Assembly: GCA_022315425.1 (NCBI GenBank)
Contig: JAIUPT010000024.1
Location: forward strand, 62,001-126,000
DNA length: 64,000 nucleotides
Reading direction: 5' to 3'
DNA from: Pseudevernia furfuracea
Taxonomy: Eukaryota; Ascomycota; Lecanoromycetes; Lecanorales; Parmeliaceae
Shown here piece by piece: positions 21,691 to 32,776 of this stretch; within the stretch, counting starts at the first letter, position 1; each line of letters opens with the position of its first letter. The position numbers and the translations under genes were made by a program. A model generated the notes under the pieces. It saw only the letters and a list, made by a program, of their open reading frames with translations, ran no database searches and was not told the origin of the DNA.

Positions 21691-22652
21691 ATGAATCTGT
21701 CCATCGCGGCCTCGCCTCTGCTGGCGCCGGCGGCACCAGACTTCTATCACTGCTCCCAATTTTACGCGCAGAAGTTCGTACCTGACTACGAGGACTGTGA
21801 TGCTGCCATCGGGCTGCTGCCGACCGGAAATGGGCTCATTCCTTGGTACCTGGACCCCCAGAGAGGCGACCCTGAAATGTTGTCCTACACCGCAACGCAC
21901 GGTCAGTGAACCCTGTCCGGGTAGTGAAATCGATTAACTCGACATCTCTCTGACCGTCGAACGCATAGGAACGTGCGAGCTCCAAATGCAGATCGCGGGC
22001 CAAGGCGCCGACGGCAGCCGGCGGAATTGGATTTCCGGCAACTTCATGCGACAGATGGCACGCTCGGTCATGGACCGATGCATCCTGCCTCGCGTCACGG
22101 GGGGGTACGTGACGAGGGGTTTCGCGAAACAACTCAATTATGTGACGGCGCCCACGACGAAGTATGAAGACGCGTTCCGTAAGTACGGAAAAGAAGCTCC
22201 CGCCCAAGGTACTATTCAACGGGTGTGGGATCGAAATCGCTGACTTTCACCGAAAAATAGCTCCAAGTACGGCTTTCCTCACGCTGATGGTACGGGATTC
22301 CGGCTCGGGCGACAAGCATTATAGTCCCGGGGACCAAGACCCGTACACGGGGCACCTCCTCATGGACGCTCTTGAAGCGACGGTTTACATGGCGCCTGCC
22401 GGGAGTCCCGCGAGGGATAGCTTGCAACGGAACTTCGAACACTGGTATGAGACGGTACAGAAGATGGATCATGCTAGAGATTGGTGGCAAGATGTTCCAG
22501 GGAGTTTTGGCGGCGCTGGTGATGGTTTCATGAACTTGGTTTCCAACTTAACTTCCTCTTGCGGAAAAGGGGTCCGAGGGGTCACATTGCTGCCTAAAGC
22601 GTGCTCAAGGCTTATCAGTGTCCGAGGATCAAGTGATGGGAGCGAGGCTTGA
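21691..22652 (+). CDS. hypothetical protein B of the HGTCE-motif paralog pair
   Basis: Three exons, 21691-21901, 21969-22178 and 22261-22652 (270 residues). The family is the same as the gene at 11892: PDFYHC, DCDAAIGLLPTG, WYLDP, THGTCE, and a C-terminal helix region (MDALEATVYMAPAGS, then WWQD matching WWDG of protein A). Intron 1 interrupts the Gly codon of HGTCE in phase 1, exactly as in protein A. Intron 2 is unique to this gene. The start at 21691 aligns with the start of protein A; an upstream in-frame ATG at 21607 would add a basic, non-signal-like extension and sits at the TATA-predicted transcription start. No clear signal peptide. The C-terminal 60 residues are Ser/Gly-rich with two further cysteines. 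Function unknown. Confidence 0.72.
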
Positions 22653-22977
22653 GATGAAATCAACAAGTTGGAAAGTGTAAAATGTAGAGATCATTTGTAC
22701 AGATGAGAGTCGTAGCAGTCATTTCTGGAGCGTTGCTACTTATGTCAAAAAGTTTGTGAGCCCATTCAATGGGGGTGAGGGGGCTTTCCGCAAGGATGCA
22801 GCAATCACAAGCACTAGGCGTTTTATGGAATCATCCATGACGGACATCAACCAAATCCTCATCGCAAAACTCGCGTAGGATGCGTCCTCGATTTTATATT
22901 TTCGGAAGCTTGATTAAGCCTTATCCTCCGTTTAGTTCAGATGTTTCGTGCTTTACAAAGCCTTGCCTCTTAGTTGC
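22653..22977. other. short spacer between convergent genes
   Basis: Contains only the 3' flanks of gene B (plus) and the PXB/DUF3818 gene (minus). Nothing else seen. Confidence 0.45.
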
Positions 22978-25031
22978 CTACTTCCCAATGACACCTCTCA
23001 ATACATCCTGAAATCCTGGGACAAGTAGGCGCACCGTATTGCTCGCATCCGGCGGGGCAGCGTCTGAATCATCCACCTTCCCAAGATTAGCAGCATCGCC
23101 CTTGCTCTTTCCATCAATGTCGACCGTCGTGGCATCTCTCACACTCTCGCTCTTTCCAGATCTCAGGGGCCCACTCGGAGTAGCAGGCGTGATTGGTGTC
23201 TCGTCCATCAATGTCTGCCATCTTGAAAGATACATGCCAGGGCCACGCTGGATATCCGACTCCCCTTCCGCGAGATGATGAATGACAGTCTTCATGCTTT
23301 GAACCGAGCTATGTGTGAGGTTGAAGAGATACTCTGCGTGGTTGTCGATCTCTCCGAGAACTTTGCTTCTGTCTGCTTCGGAGAGACTCAAAAAAAGTGG
23401 CTCGAGATGTGGTGTAAAGTCGCCAGCTGCTGCAGTGCCAGTACTCTCATCATCGATGACGCGCTCAGACTCCTGTGTGTATTGCTTTGCGGCGTGAATC
23501 GCGTAATCGTAATACCTTTGGGACAAATCTTTGTTATTCTTCAGGACCTGGTGGATAAATCGATGCGAGCTCCCCTGGTGCTTCTGCAACAAACGGCAGA
23601 AGTCTTCAACGGTTGGAGGTTTCGTATCTCCGCTCTTTGTCTTTACGGTTGAGACGCCGATAAGGTCGTTTAAGAAGTTTTCAAGGTCCGAGACTCCACC
23701 GCTTAGATCATAAGCCTGGTGAAGGCCGCGTATGATAGGGTCGTATGCGGGAATCACGGTTCGAATTGAAGAAGTCAATAGATCTGGCGAATGACGACAG
23801 AGACCATCAATGAGTTCCTCTCTATCTCGGATGGCCAACTGAATGGCAAGGTATTCTAAGGCGAGTTTGTGCTGGTACTCAGATGGACTTTTAGTATTCG
23901 ATGAGCTAGTAAGTATAGCATTCACAATCGACTCCGGCTGACTCTCTAAACTTCGTGTTAGCATCGGTTTTTGGGAAGAAGTAGAGGCAATGTACCGCTT
24001 TCGGATCGATCCTTGCGCTGTTCCTCGTTGGACTTTGACCCATAGGCTTTGAGCAGTGCTAGATGCTCCTTCGTGGGCGCATCTTTGTCTTTTTCAATGG
24101 CACTTGCTCGCTTCTTCAGTTCGCTACTGTCTGAGCCCAAGACTGTCGAGATGATCCTAAACCTACGATTAGTGACTGGGGTGTGTTGCGTTTAAGAGGC
24201 TTTGACACACTGTTGCATCAGGTTCATGCCCGAGTCAGAAGGCTGGCCTCCAAACCATGAAGTGACAGTGCTCATGTTCATTTTCGCAAGAACCAACTTT
24301 ACCATCGCATTCAGCATTGACGCCGCATTGCCAAGCTTCAAAGTTTGTCGAATCATAAAGTACGGGGCAAGGTTATGAGCCTTGGTCAGTAGCGGAAGTA
24401 TGGATTGGCCTCGTGGCGAGATGACAATGATGTAGTGAAGAAAAGACCCCAGTATCGTGAAAGCGTACTCATGAGCAGCCTGGACCAGAGGCTCGTGTTC
24501 TGATAACTTATCTGTCTCGGCAGCTTTTGCGAACAATCTGGCCAACATGTCCCCATAGATGATCTGCTGCAGAAATTCATCCCAGGCGGCGACTACGTCA
24601 TCCGGGTCCGAGGTGTCATACTTGCGCTCCTTCTGTTCAGTATGTCTTGGATATCCACCCAGGCAGCCTCTGGATACGTATTCTACAATCGATGCCGTAG
24701 CGGTAGACAAAGTCTTTCGGATGCCGATGGAGCCCTTGTCGTAGCTTTCGCTGAGATTGCCCTGGGCCAAGGCAACAACGAGGTCCTTGACATTGGTCCA
24801 GAAATCTGGTGCAACATCTCCAAGGCCGGGGAGTACGTAGATGAACTTATGGAGAAGGATTTGAAGTAGTGGTGACGCGCTGCCATCTGGCTTCTTGCTC
24901 TCTCCTGGAATCTCGAAATCTGACACGGTCTTGGGATCCTTCAAGGCTTGAATCTCTGCGTAAGTCTCGTGATGAGTCAGAATGTCGAACAAAGCATGTG
25001 CTTGTCTAGGAGAAAGCTGTTGGGATCCCAT
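22978..25031 (-). CDS. PX-associated (PXB) plus DUF3818 domain protein
   Basis: Three exons on the minus strand, 25031-24211, 24156-23996 and 23945-22978 (649 residues). The N-terminus MGSQQLSPRQAHALFDILTH, a following HKFIYVLPGLGDVAPDFW, LSESYDKGSIGIRKTL and SRGCLGG match the PX-associated (PXB) domain of fungal sorting-nexin-like proteins of the yeast Lec1/YPR097W type. The stretch from NAASMLNAMVKLVLAKMN through GMNLMQQIISTVLGSDSSEL to the C-terminus matches DUF3818. No PX lipid-binding domain lies between them, so this is the shorter PXB-DUF3818 architecture. Such proteins are thought to act in membrane lipid handling. The ATG at 25031 is preferred over 25058 because the family begins close to LSPRQ. 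It shares a 517-base divergent promoter with the permease gene. Confidence 0.85.
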
Positions 25032-25548
25032 TGTCTCGTCGCGAATAACCCATGCCAATTATATCGAATCATAAAGTGGTTTGTTTTACTTGCTTGTTTG
25101 TGGCGTTACTGTAGCTTTCGGACACGACATCTGTACTCCACTCTAGCGCATCTCAGATTTAAGGTAAATCTTATCCTTAAGGTTCTTCCTCAGGTGGGGC
25201 CGTTGGAAAACAATTCTCGCTTCTTCTTCTTCTTCCTCATCCACCTTTGACGCCATCGCCATCATAGTTATGGTAATGATGCTTTGTCTAGAGACCGGTT
25301 GAACACCATTCGTATCTTCGTGGCAGGTCTCCACGACAGTATACATGCCGTGATCTGCCCGCCAATAGCTAGAGGTGACCCCTCCACACTTAACATGCAT
25401 CAGCATGCACCTAGTAGATCTACGAGTTTAGATCAATGCACGAGCCTCGCATCTGCTTCTTTCTCCTCTTGCAGGTCCCGCAGTGGGTGGTTGTGCTTTA
25501 ATTTCCATATTGCTTTTATCTCTAGATTTCTCTGAGTCTGGTATCATT
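25032..25548. promoter_or_regulatory. divergent promoter of the PXB/DUF3818 and permease genes
   Basis: A 517-base spacer between two start codons pointing away from each other. It contains a TTCTTCTTCTTCTTC run near 25220 and C/T-rich leader sequence before 25549. No TATA box stands out. Confidence 0.5.
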
Positions 25549-27636
25549 ATGGCCTTTGAAAAGAATGCGCCCCCCAACAGGAAGGATGACTTTGGAGCAC
25601 CAACGCAAGAGTCGAGTCCGGAGACTGGTGCGTCATCGCGCTTGGTAGAAGCTTTCGAGTACGGTGTCGGCGATACTGCCAACGATGTGTCAGACATGAG
25701 ACGCTTGGGCAAAAGGCAGGAGTTCAGAGTACCACAGCCCGCATCCTATCGCTAAGTGCACCTGACTGAGCTGCGATGGGCCAGAGGAACTTCAGCTTTC
25801 TTGCGACATTGGGCTTTATATCCATATATATGGCTACTTGGGAGTTCGTCTTGGTGTATGCCATCACAAGCCGCGCGCTGCTATTTGGTATCCGCGTTGC
25901 TCACTTCGAGCAGATCATTGAGCGTAGGACTTCTCAATGGTGGCTTTGGTGGCCTCTTCTGGGTCTTCATTGGCACTGTCGTGTGTTACTCATCCGTTGT
26001 TGCATCTCTAGCCGAAATGGAGTCCATGTAAGCAGATCCCTTGGAGGCAGTCCTGTGTCTATCCGAATTTCTCGTGACGCAGCGTGAAACTCTGCCAAAA
26101 TTCTCTGATATTCAAGGCATGTTCTGATCGTGCTGTCGGTACACAAAGGGCCCCTACGAGTGGTGGTCAGTACCATTGGGTCAGTGAATTTGCGCCTCCC
26201 GAATATCAGAAAGTTGCCAGCTACGCAGCAGGTCTGTTTTCCTCGATTTATTACTATCGCATCGCAAGCATATCTGAGCTAAGCGTTGGGCAGGCTGGAT
26301 GTCGACATTAGGCTGGCTCGCAAGTGTTGCCAGTGGCGTCTTTGTTGTCACTACTCTCATCGAAGTCTTGATTGATGTGACCAATCCGAGCTTCTCATTT
26401 CCTAATTGGCAGTACACTCTCATAATGCTAGCCTTTCTGGTCCTTACGATCTTCCTTAATACTTGGGGCGCAAGAGTGCTACCGATGCTTGAGACTATAT
26501 CTCTGTTTGGGCATATCGGAGGCTTCATCGTTACGTTGATACCACTCTGGGTGCTTGCGCCTAAGAACTCGGCGTATGCCGTATTTGCGGAAGTCGTCAA
26601 CAATGGAGGCTGGAGTAATACTGGAACTTCGTGCTTAGTCGCGCAGGTGACAGTGCTCTACTGCAATCTAGGTGAGCTCTAGCTCGTGTGAGAAGTAGGT
26701 CTCGAGTACTAATTCTACGCCTAGGTTCCGACTGTGCCGTGCATATCTGTAAGTGGTCCTCCTACATTCGCCATATTCGAGATGCCGATGTACTCTACAG
26801 CCGAAGAAGTCGAAGATGCGTCTCTCGTTGTACCGCGATGCATGTGGTGGAGCTACCTCCTAAACGTGTTTATGGGCATCGTTATGCTCATCACAATGCT
26901 TTTCTGCATTGGTGATCTCAATGATGCCATCAGCTCTCCTGCGCCGTACCTAAACCTTTTCAACAGCACAGGCTCCGTGGGAGTAGCCATGACACTTACA
27001 GTCATCCTGTTCTTGCTCGTGTTCTCCGGGAATATCACGGCGCTAGCAACCACATCCAGGGAGGCTTGGGCCTTTTCACGAGACCAAGGGTTCCCATTCT
27101 CCAAATGGATCTCCCGGGTGAGTCCGCTGCAGAATTGCTAGCGCATGGAGAAGAGGGCTAACAGTAGGCTTTAGATGAACTACAAGCGCAATGTTCCCGA
27201 CAACGCCGTTTATCTCGCCTCGGTCGGCTCCGGCGTCATCTGCCTCATCAACCTCGGCTCCACCACCGCCTTCAACATCGTCGTCTCCCTCACTCTCCTC
27301 GCCTTGCTCTCCACTTACATGATTTCCATTGGCTGCGTGCTCCTCAAGCGCATCCGAAAGCAGCAATTACCTCCAGCCCGATGGAGCCTTGGCAGGTGGG
27401 GTTTGCCTATCAACGCTTTCGCGTTTGTCTACTCGGCATTGGTGATTGTCTTTTGTTGCTTCCCGAACTCGGTGCCTGTAACGACGAGTACGGCCAATTG
27501 GGCACCGCTAGTCTGGGTGGGGGTAATTGGGGTTGCAGCGATTATATATATCGTCCATGGAAGGAGATTCTATACACCTCCCGTCGCTTTTGTGGAAGGG
27601 AGGAAGCAGGCCGGCGTTGGTCTCCAGACGATTTAA
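25549..27636 (+). CDS. amino acid/choline permease of the APC superfamily (GABA or choline transporter type)
   Basis: Eight exons, 25549-25728, 25785-25855, 25914-26027, 26149-26231, 26294-26671, 26725-26748, 26801-27117 and 27175-27636 (542 residues). The chain shows the family landmarks in order: RNFSFLATLGFISIYMATWE at TM1, GLLNGGFGGLFW, EMESMAPTSGGQYHW, a WMSTLGWLASVAS segment, NNGGW, GSDCAVHISEEVEDA, the FSGNITALATTSREAWAFSR loop and a final PPVAFVEGRK. These are typical of fungal GABA/choline/polyamine permeases of the amino acid/choline transporter family at the plasma membrane, with 12 predicted membrane segments. Exon 6 is only 24 bases. All junctions restore conserved motifs, so the gene looks intact. 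The substrate is not readable; nitrogen-source uptake is the usual role. Confidence 0.9.
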
Positions 27637-29287
27637 GGGCGACTAGAAGGCGCTAGAAAAGATTATACAGGGCCTGTATTTGCGCTCGGCTTCCTCACAA
27701 ACGACGATCCGTCCATGTAGAACAGGCGAAGGAAGCACTGGCACGCAGAGCTTGAATGTATAGCTAAAAGTAGCCGACTGCAAAATCAGAAGCCCTGAGG
27801 CCTTGAAGACCAGCACATCCACCGTGGTGCCTAACACAGCCTCCAACCTAAAATTTCTTCAATATATTATAGACTTACCAAGCACCTTACAAGAGATACG
27901 ATAAATCTGGCCTGACATACCGTATTTACTATAAAGCATTTGTCTTACACGTATTTGCGCAACCCTAGAAAGAGCGAGATAAGACTTTTTCGGAGTCACG
28001 GGGCTTACAGCTCGGTGGGGGCAGAGCTTTGCATATGCCGAACGTATTGGGGTGAGGTCCGTGCACTATGTTGAGCTCAATCCGTCAACCCCCCACTCCT
28101 GCCGAGTTGCCTACGTTCAAAGCATGCACATCCCCGCTCAATTTTCCTCCGGCAAGAGGTAGACTGCGGACCCACCAGTACTATATGATACTGAAGGTAT
28201 GTGATTCTGATTCGGGAGAAAGATTGAAAAGTAGGTAGTAGCTGCCTGTTGTGCTCACTTTCAAGCTCGCTGGTACAAGATTGATCTACGTCCAGGTTCT
28301 ATGTTGTATCGCTGTGATTCATTTCATTGTCAGCAAAGTCGACCCTCGTCATCGTGCAAAACGGAGCGGCAACCTCAATCATACGATGCCATGGCAACGA
28401 TGGCATTGGAAGTCTGTAAATGATGGTGCTTTGATGATAAATTGTGCGTAAAGATGATGTATGCGATCCAGAAAGAATCCTCCGATTGGGAATCTACTTG
28501 ACACTTGACAGTACGCTCTGCTTAAGCGGGTATCAATTCACCAATGCTGATGCTAACGATGTAATCGGCAACGTCACAACATCATCCTGCTGACTCCTGA
28601 TACAGCATACATCAAACGATGCGGGGGTTTTGATAAGTGTCAGTATGCAACTTTCAGCTCCCGCAAGCTGTGCCTCTACTTCTCTACCTCGCATGTCGTT
28701 GATCTTATGTCTATATGCTGCTCCATCGGAACCATAGTATACATACGGCTAGAAACAACCTTGCCGGAGTGTCACAATGCTAGTTCCTTTGACTTCATCA
28801 TGCTTATCAATCTCACTAATTCTGCACGTATCCAGGATTGGGACGCTCTGCCTTTATTTTCGGAGGGTGTTGCGGAATGTGATACAGGATAGCGATCCCA
28901 GTCACAGTACCCAATGACGGCGTTGCTACCTAGAGAGATATCTGCTGCCAAGTCGCATTTGCAGGTTTGCAAGATACGGCTTTGGTCTGAACGCGCCATT
29001 TACATAAGAAGTTGAGGCTGAAAAACCAAGTACCTGATACCAAAGTGAAGGAGGTTGGCAGTTGCGAGGCATAGTCACTATATATATCGAGCTCTACCCT
29101 ACCCAACACCATGCCATCCAAGCCACCGTCAGCTTTACCTGATTCCGTATAGGTTTTGTATGGTGAAGAGAATTCGGCATCTGCAAATTGTCTTTCGATC
29201 AGTTTCAGGTGTTGCGTCAGTATCCTTGCAACATGAGCGGCTCAGGACTCTCGTTTCATAACAGAGTTGACAAACCGGGGAGGAGGA
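27637..29287. other. intergenic, no gene seen
   Basis: Follows the permease gene. AT-rich around 27840-27960 and 28580-28800. Only short frames without motif or splice structure. It begins the gene-poor, decayed half of the window. Confidence 0.45.
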
Positions 29288-29901
29288 ATGGTTGCATCAG
29301 AAGTCAGCACCACGTTTCTGGATTTTATGACTGTAGCTCTGCGATTGACGACTCGGATATGGATTGTTCGCAATGTCGCCTGGGACGACTATACCATTCT
29401 GTTGGCAGCATTCGGTAAAATTATCGACGCTGGTCTCATTATCACAGAACTTCACTACGATTTTGGAAGACACAGGGTCGACCTCATACATGAGCAATAT
29501 ATCGAGTTTATGAAATACTTCTGCGGAGAATGGATTCAGATCTTTCAGATCTTGATGTTCACCAAATTATCTATCTGCTTCTTCCTCCTCTTACGAATTC
29601 CAGTGGGAGGGAACCTGGTACGAGCCATGCAAGGGGCTACAGTCGCTCTTATTATCAGCAACATCGTCCTCAACTTGCTATGGTTTTTCCAATGTAATTC
29701 GATTATCAGTGCATGAAACAAGCAAACTCCAGATTCATGCTTTACCGACGGCCAGTTAGAGGGAATCATCATCTCTCAAGCCCTCATCTCGATCATATCC
29801 GACCTCATGTTTGCCCTCCTCTTCATTATTATTTTATAAAATGTTCAAATAGCGCCGCGCATCAAAGCCGGTTTGTGTACTTTAATGGCTCTCGGTATTA
29901 T
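29288..29901 (+). pseudogene. SAT4/rhodopsin-like integral membrane protein, broken by two Trp-to-stop changes
   Basis: From ATG 29288 the frame gives a membrane protein of the fungal rhodopsin-domain (SAT4-like) family: VALRLTTRIWIVRNVAWDDY at the first helices, HYDFGRHRVDL, FTKLSICFFLLLRI, and NLLWFFQC. In the same frame, with no shift, it continues through TGA at 29714-29716 into NKQTPDSCFTDGQLEG and IISDLMFALLFIIIL, then TAA at 29837-29839, then VQIAPRIKAGLCTLMALGIM. In the family both stop positions are normally Trp (the AAWN before CFTDGQLE, and the W after IIIL). TGG to TGA and TGG to TAA need only G-to-A changes. After about 29901 the rest is not recognisable. The gene was therefore inactivated by point changes while the frame stayed intact. 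An intact family member lies at 55151-56803. Confidence 0.78.
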
Positions 29902-30099
29902 GTACGTCTCACATTTTTCCAGGCCGCTATCCAGATTTCTCACTGATCTCGTTCGCTCGGATAGTATCAATTGTCTCACTGAACTCGTGTCCCAGGGTCA
30001 AAGGTACCCTTCTCGTTTGTGATGGGAGGAGGACTCGTTGGCATCAGACTCGCACCTCCAAGATATTCATGCAAATCTGAAACGATGCTGTCAGCCTCA

Positions 30100-30309
30100 T
30101 CATACTGCGTGGAACGGGGCGACAGCAATACCGCTCCCACATATCCCCGCGAAAGCCGGTTTAACCTGACCGACTACGCTTAGTACCGAGATTTTGACGG
30201 ACTCGAATACTGGGGAGGCGCCCACCTTGACTTGGCCTCTACCGCATCGCACAATTTCCACGTCATCCGGTCGAATGTCCCTCTGACCATGGAATCGAAC
30301 AGCTTTCAT
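30100..30309 (-). pseudogene. truncated 5' fragment of a (R,R)-butanediol dehydrogenase-type zinc alcohol dehydrogenase
   Basis: Minus strand, exons 30309-30226 and 30165-30100. The start MKAVRFHGQRDIRPDDVE, then CGRGQVKV, and after a clean 60-base intron VKPAFAGICGS is the first part of a medium-chain butanediol/sorbitol-type dehydrogenase. The family continues GTDLHEY here, but the frame turns into unrelated residues and stops after 18 codons. The first catalytic-zinc Cys (GICG) is present; the rest of the enzyme, including the cofactor-binding fold, is absent from the neighbourhood on both strands. This is a gene start cut off by a deletion or rearrangement. Confidence 0.75.
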
Positions 30310-32776
30310 CATCTGGACGGATCTCTACGAGCACAATTCGCCCATGGTTTGATGGGGAGAAACTTGACAAAGCAAGAGAGGTTCCAGGAGCAGAGATGAA
30401 CCAAGGGCCATCTGTAGAGGATGACGTCAAAGGTCCGAATTCGCTATCGACTGCCATGCCACATTTCATTTTTGGCGAGTGACTTCTCAGGGACGTCTAT
30501 CACTCGCTACAGTGGGACTGTGGGTTAGTGGGTCCCCATATCGCATAGCGCAAATCGGGTATGGATTCGTGTCATGTTCGTCTCATTCGGACGGCCACAG
30601 ATACCTTCCTTCAGAGCATGTTCTCTCCTCTTTATTCGATTTTATCCCTTTCAGAGGCATAGCATTCTTTGTCCCGCCCGCCCGCGCCTGTCACATGTAT
30701 ATAGCGTCATTTTTCACTCCAGGTCTGTGCTTCTACAAGCATGGGAGTTTCCTAGCGCTAGGGTACGAGAATATGCCTCTTTAGGCCTCTATTGGCTTGC
30801 GGCCCTGTCGTTGGACAGCCCAATCATATATATCCAGCTATTTGAGTGCATACATGACGATATGAGAACACCAGTCTCCGGACACATGCGAAAGGTATTG
30901 GGCATTTTCTTGATGCAAGCGAAATTTGCCGCTTTTTCAAGGCATTTCTGAAAACGCATCCGACTACTTTGAGTATATGTAAAGGGGTGGGGGATCTCCT
31001 TCGCGTTGACCTGTTTCGGTTTGCTTATTGTCCACAAGCAGCCAGGTACGTTTTCTTGTACCTTTGTTATGTTGGAGAGGGCAAACCATTCGCACAATAT
31101 CGCCGATTCGTGAAAATTTGCTTCTGCAACCACGTGGTCGCATAGCCCGGGCCTTTATTTGTTAGTTTTGATTATCTCGGGGACTTTTTGTATGTTAACG
31201 CAAATCAAGACTTCTCGCCTCCTGCCGGTACCGACACCCCGCTATCTCAACTCCAATAGTGGGGTAGCTCTTGATTGATTTGCCGGATTTGCCCCTGCAG
31301 ACCCATCCATTTCTGAGGCACTGGCAATACCCTGCATTGCGTCCGGCATCAATTGGCTCGGTGTCTTGTTCTTCTCGCCCCCTAAGTATCTACCCTCCCA
31401 GAACCCCTCTCAAACTTCTCTTTAGTGCTTTCGAATATTGTGAGAATATATAATACGATATTTGTATTATCAACGACGTCTCAAACGAATCAAGTTTCGT
31501 AACTTATTATCTTCAACAAGGTTTAGTCCACTCGAATACAGGCAGATGTACTAATTTTGCCCTCATTCTGCGTTGAAAGCCTGTTGCAAGATTTGGAAAC
31601 AAATGGAAAGCACAGATAGGACAATAGAAATCGCAAAAGAGCATCAAGGGTTTTATTCTTGCAGCATGTGCAAAGCGAGGTTCAGCCTGAAACTTAGGCG
31701 ACCGAATTAGAGACCGCTACTTTTTTGTGCCTTTGACCCGAGGTAAATCTCACAAGAAGAGACGTATACATCAGTTTATGAACTATGCCTTTTTACCAGC
31801 AGCGGTCGATCGAGAAGCTGCTATAACTTCGAGGCACCTTCCTCCAGGCTGTTTCACTGTCTGATAAAACGTGGGGAGTACCGTGGGATGGCGTAGGTGA
31901 CGATGACGGCGTCGCGCGTATCAAGCGCAATTCGATTTGTGATACTTAAGATCTGATTGGAAACATATCCTGCGCTTCTCATGCGGTCCAAGCATTATCT
32001 CCGTTCTCATTGCAACAGTATGAGGCTGATACACTGGCTTCTCTTACCACAACCCATAAGCTGGGGAAGGCTAAGACATCTCGACTGCGGGGCTGAGTAG
32101 GAATGTAGGATCGACTGCGCACATATCATTTCCTTTAAAGGCTCAGCAACCAAAGGAACAGATCGCTAGTTCATCATTCGGGGCTGCGTCGTTTCATGAT
32201 CCAGATGCATCCTCAACTATTGGCATTGTTGGCAAACAGGATCGCAGAGTGTGTCCTCGATAACGGAGTTGTTGCCTTGTTCCGTGAAAACAAAAGGTGC
32301 TACCAGAGAGGGCTCAGCGAGCTTGACGTGCCTCAGGTCCTTAGGACAACGGAGTTGGAACATGAACACAATGGCAGGATAGCATTCGTGCGGGTAGAAG
32401 ACGTATGTTGATTTCTATGAAGGCTGATGCAGGCTCGCAGGCTCACCAAGCCAAGTAAGCTATACTACATATGGCTAGCTGCAAAGACTTCCAGAAGAAG
32501 CATTCGGCAAACTTTAGATCCAATGATTGTTGGTCCCCAGCATTCAGCCCCTGTCGCACATTGGCAGTGCCTGCATGAGCCTGTCAGCACTGCATGCCGC
32601 ATGCCGCGTCGTACAAAAGTATCACCATTCCCAGTTCCCAATTACTGTTTTTTGGTTTTGTGTAGCACACTGTTGATCCAGTTCGCATTTGGTTGATCCA
32701 AACGCCTCCGTACGCCTTCGGAAAAAACATTCTCTATCGTATATACAAAATATATATCTCCATTCATTCATTAAAT
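30310..32776. other. long intergenic region
   Basis: About 2.5 kb between the dehydrogenase fragment and the GH128 gene. Frames at 30479-31133 overlap on both strands and carry no motif. The last 80 bases are AT-rich (ATATACAAAATATATATC around 32740-32758) and probably the GH128 promoter. Confidence 0.45.

Noticed and set aside
26084..26311. Separate small gene within the permease
   Set aside because: This frame contains permease exon 4 plus flanking intron sequence; splicing to the neighbouring exons restores the conserved transporter motifs.
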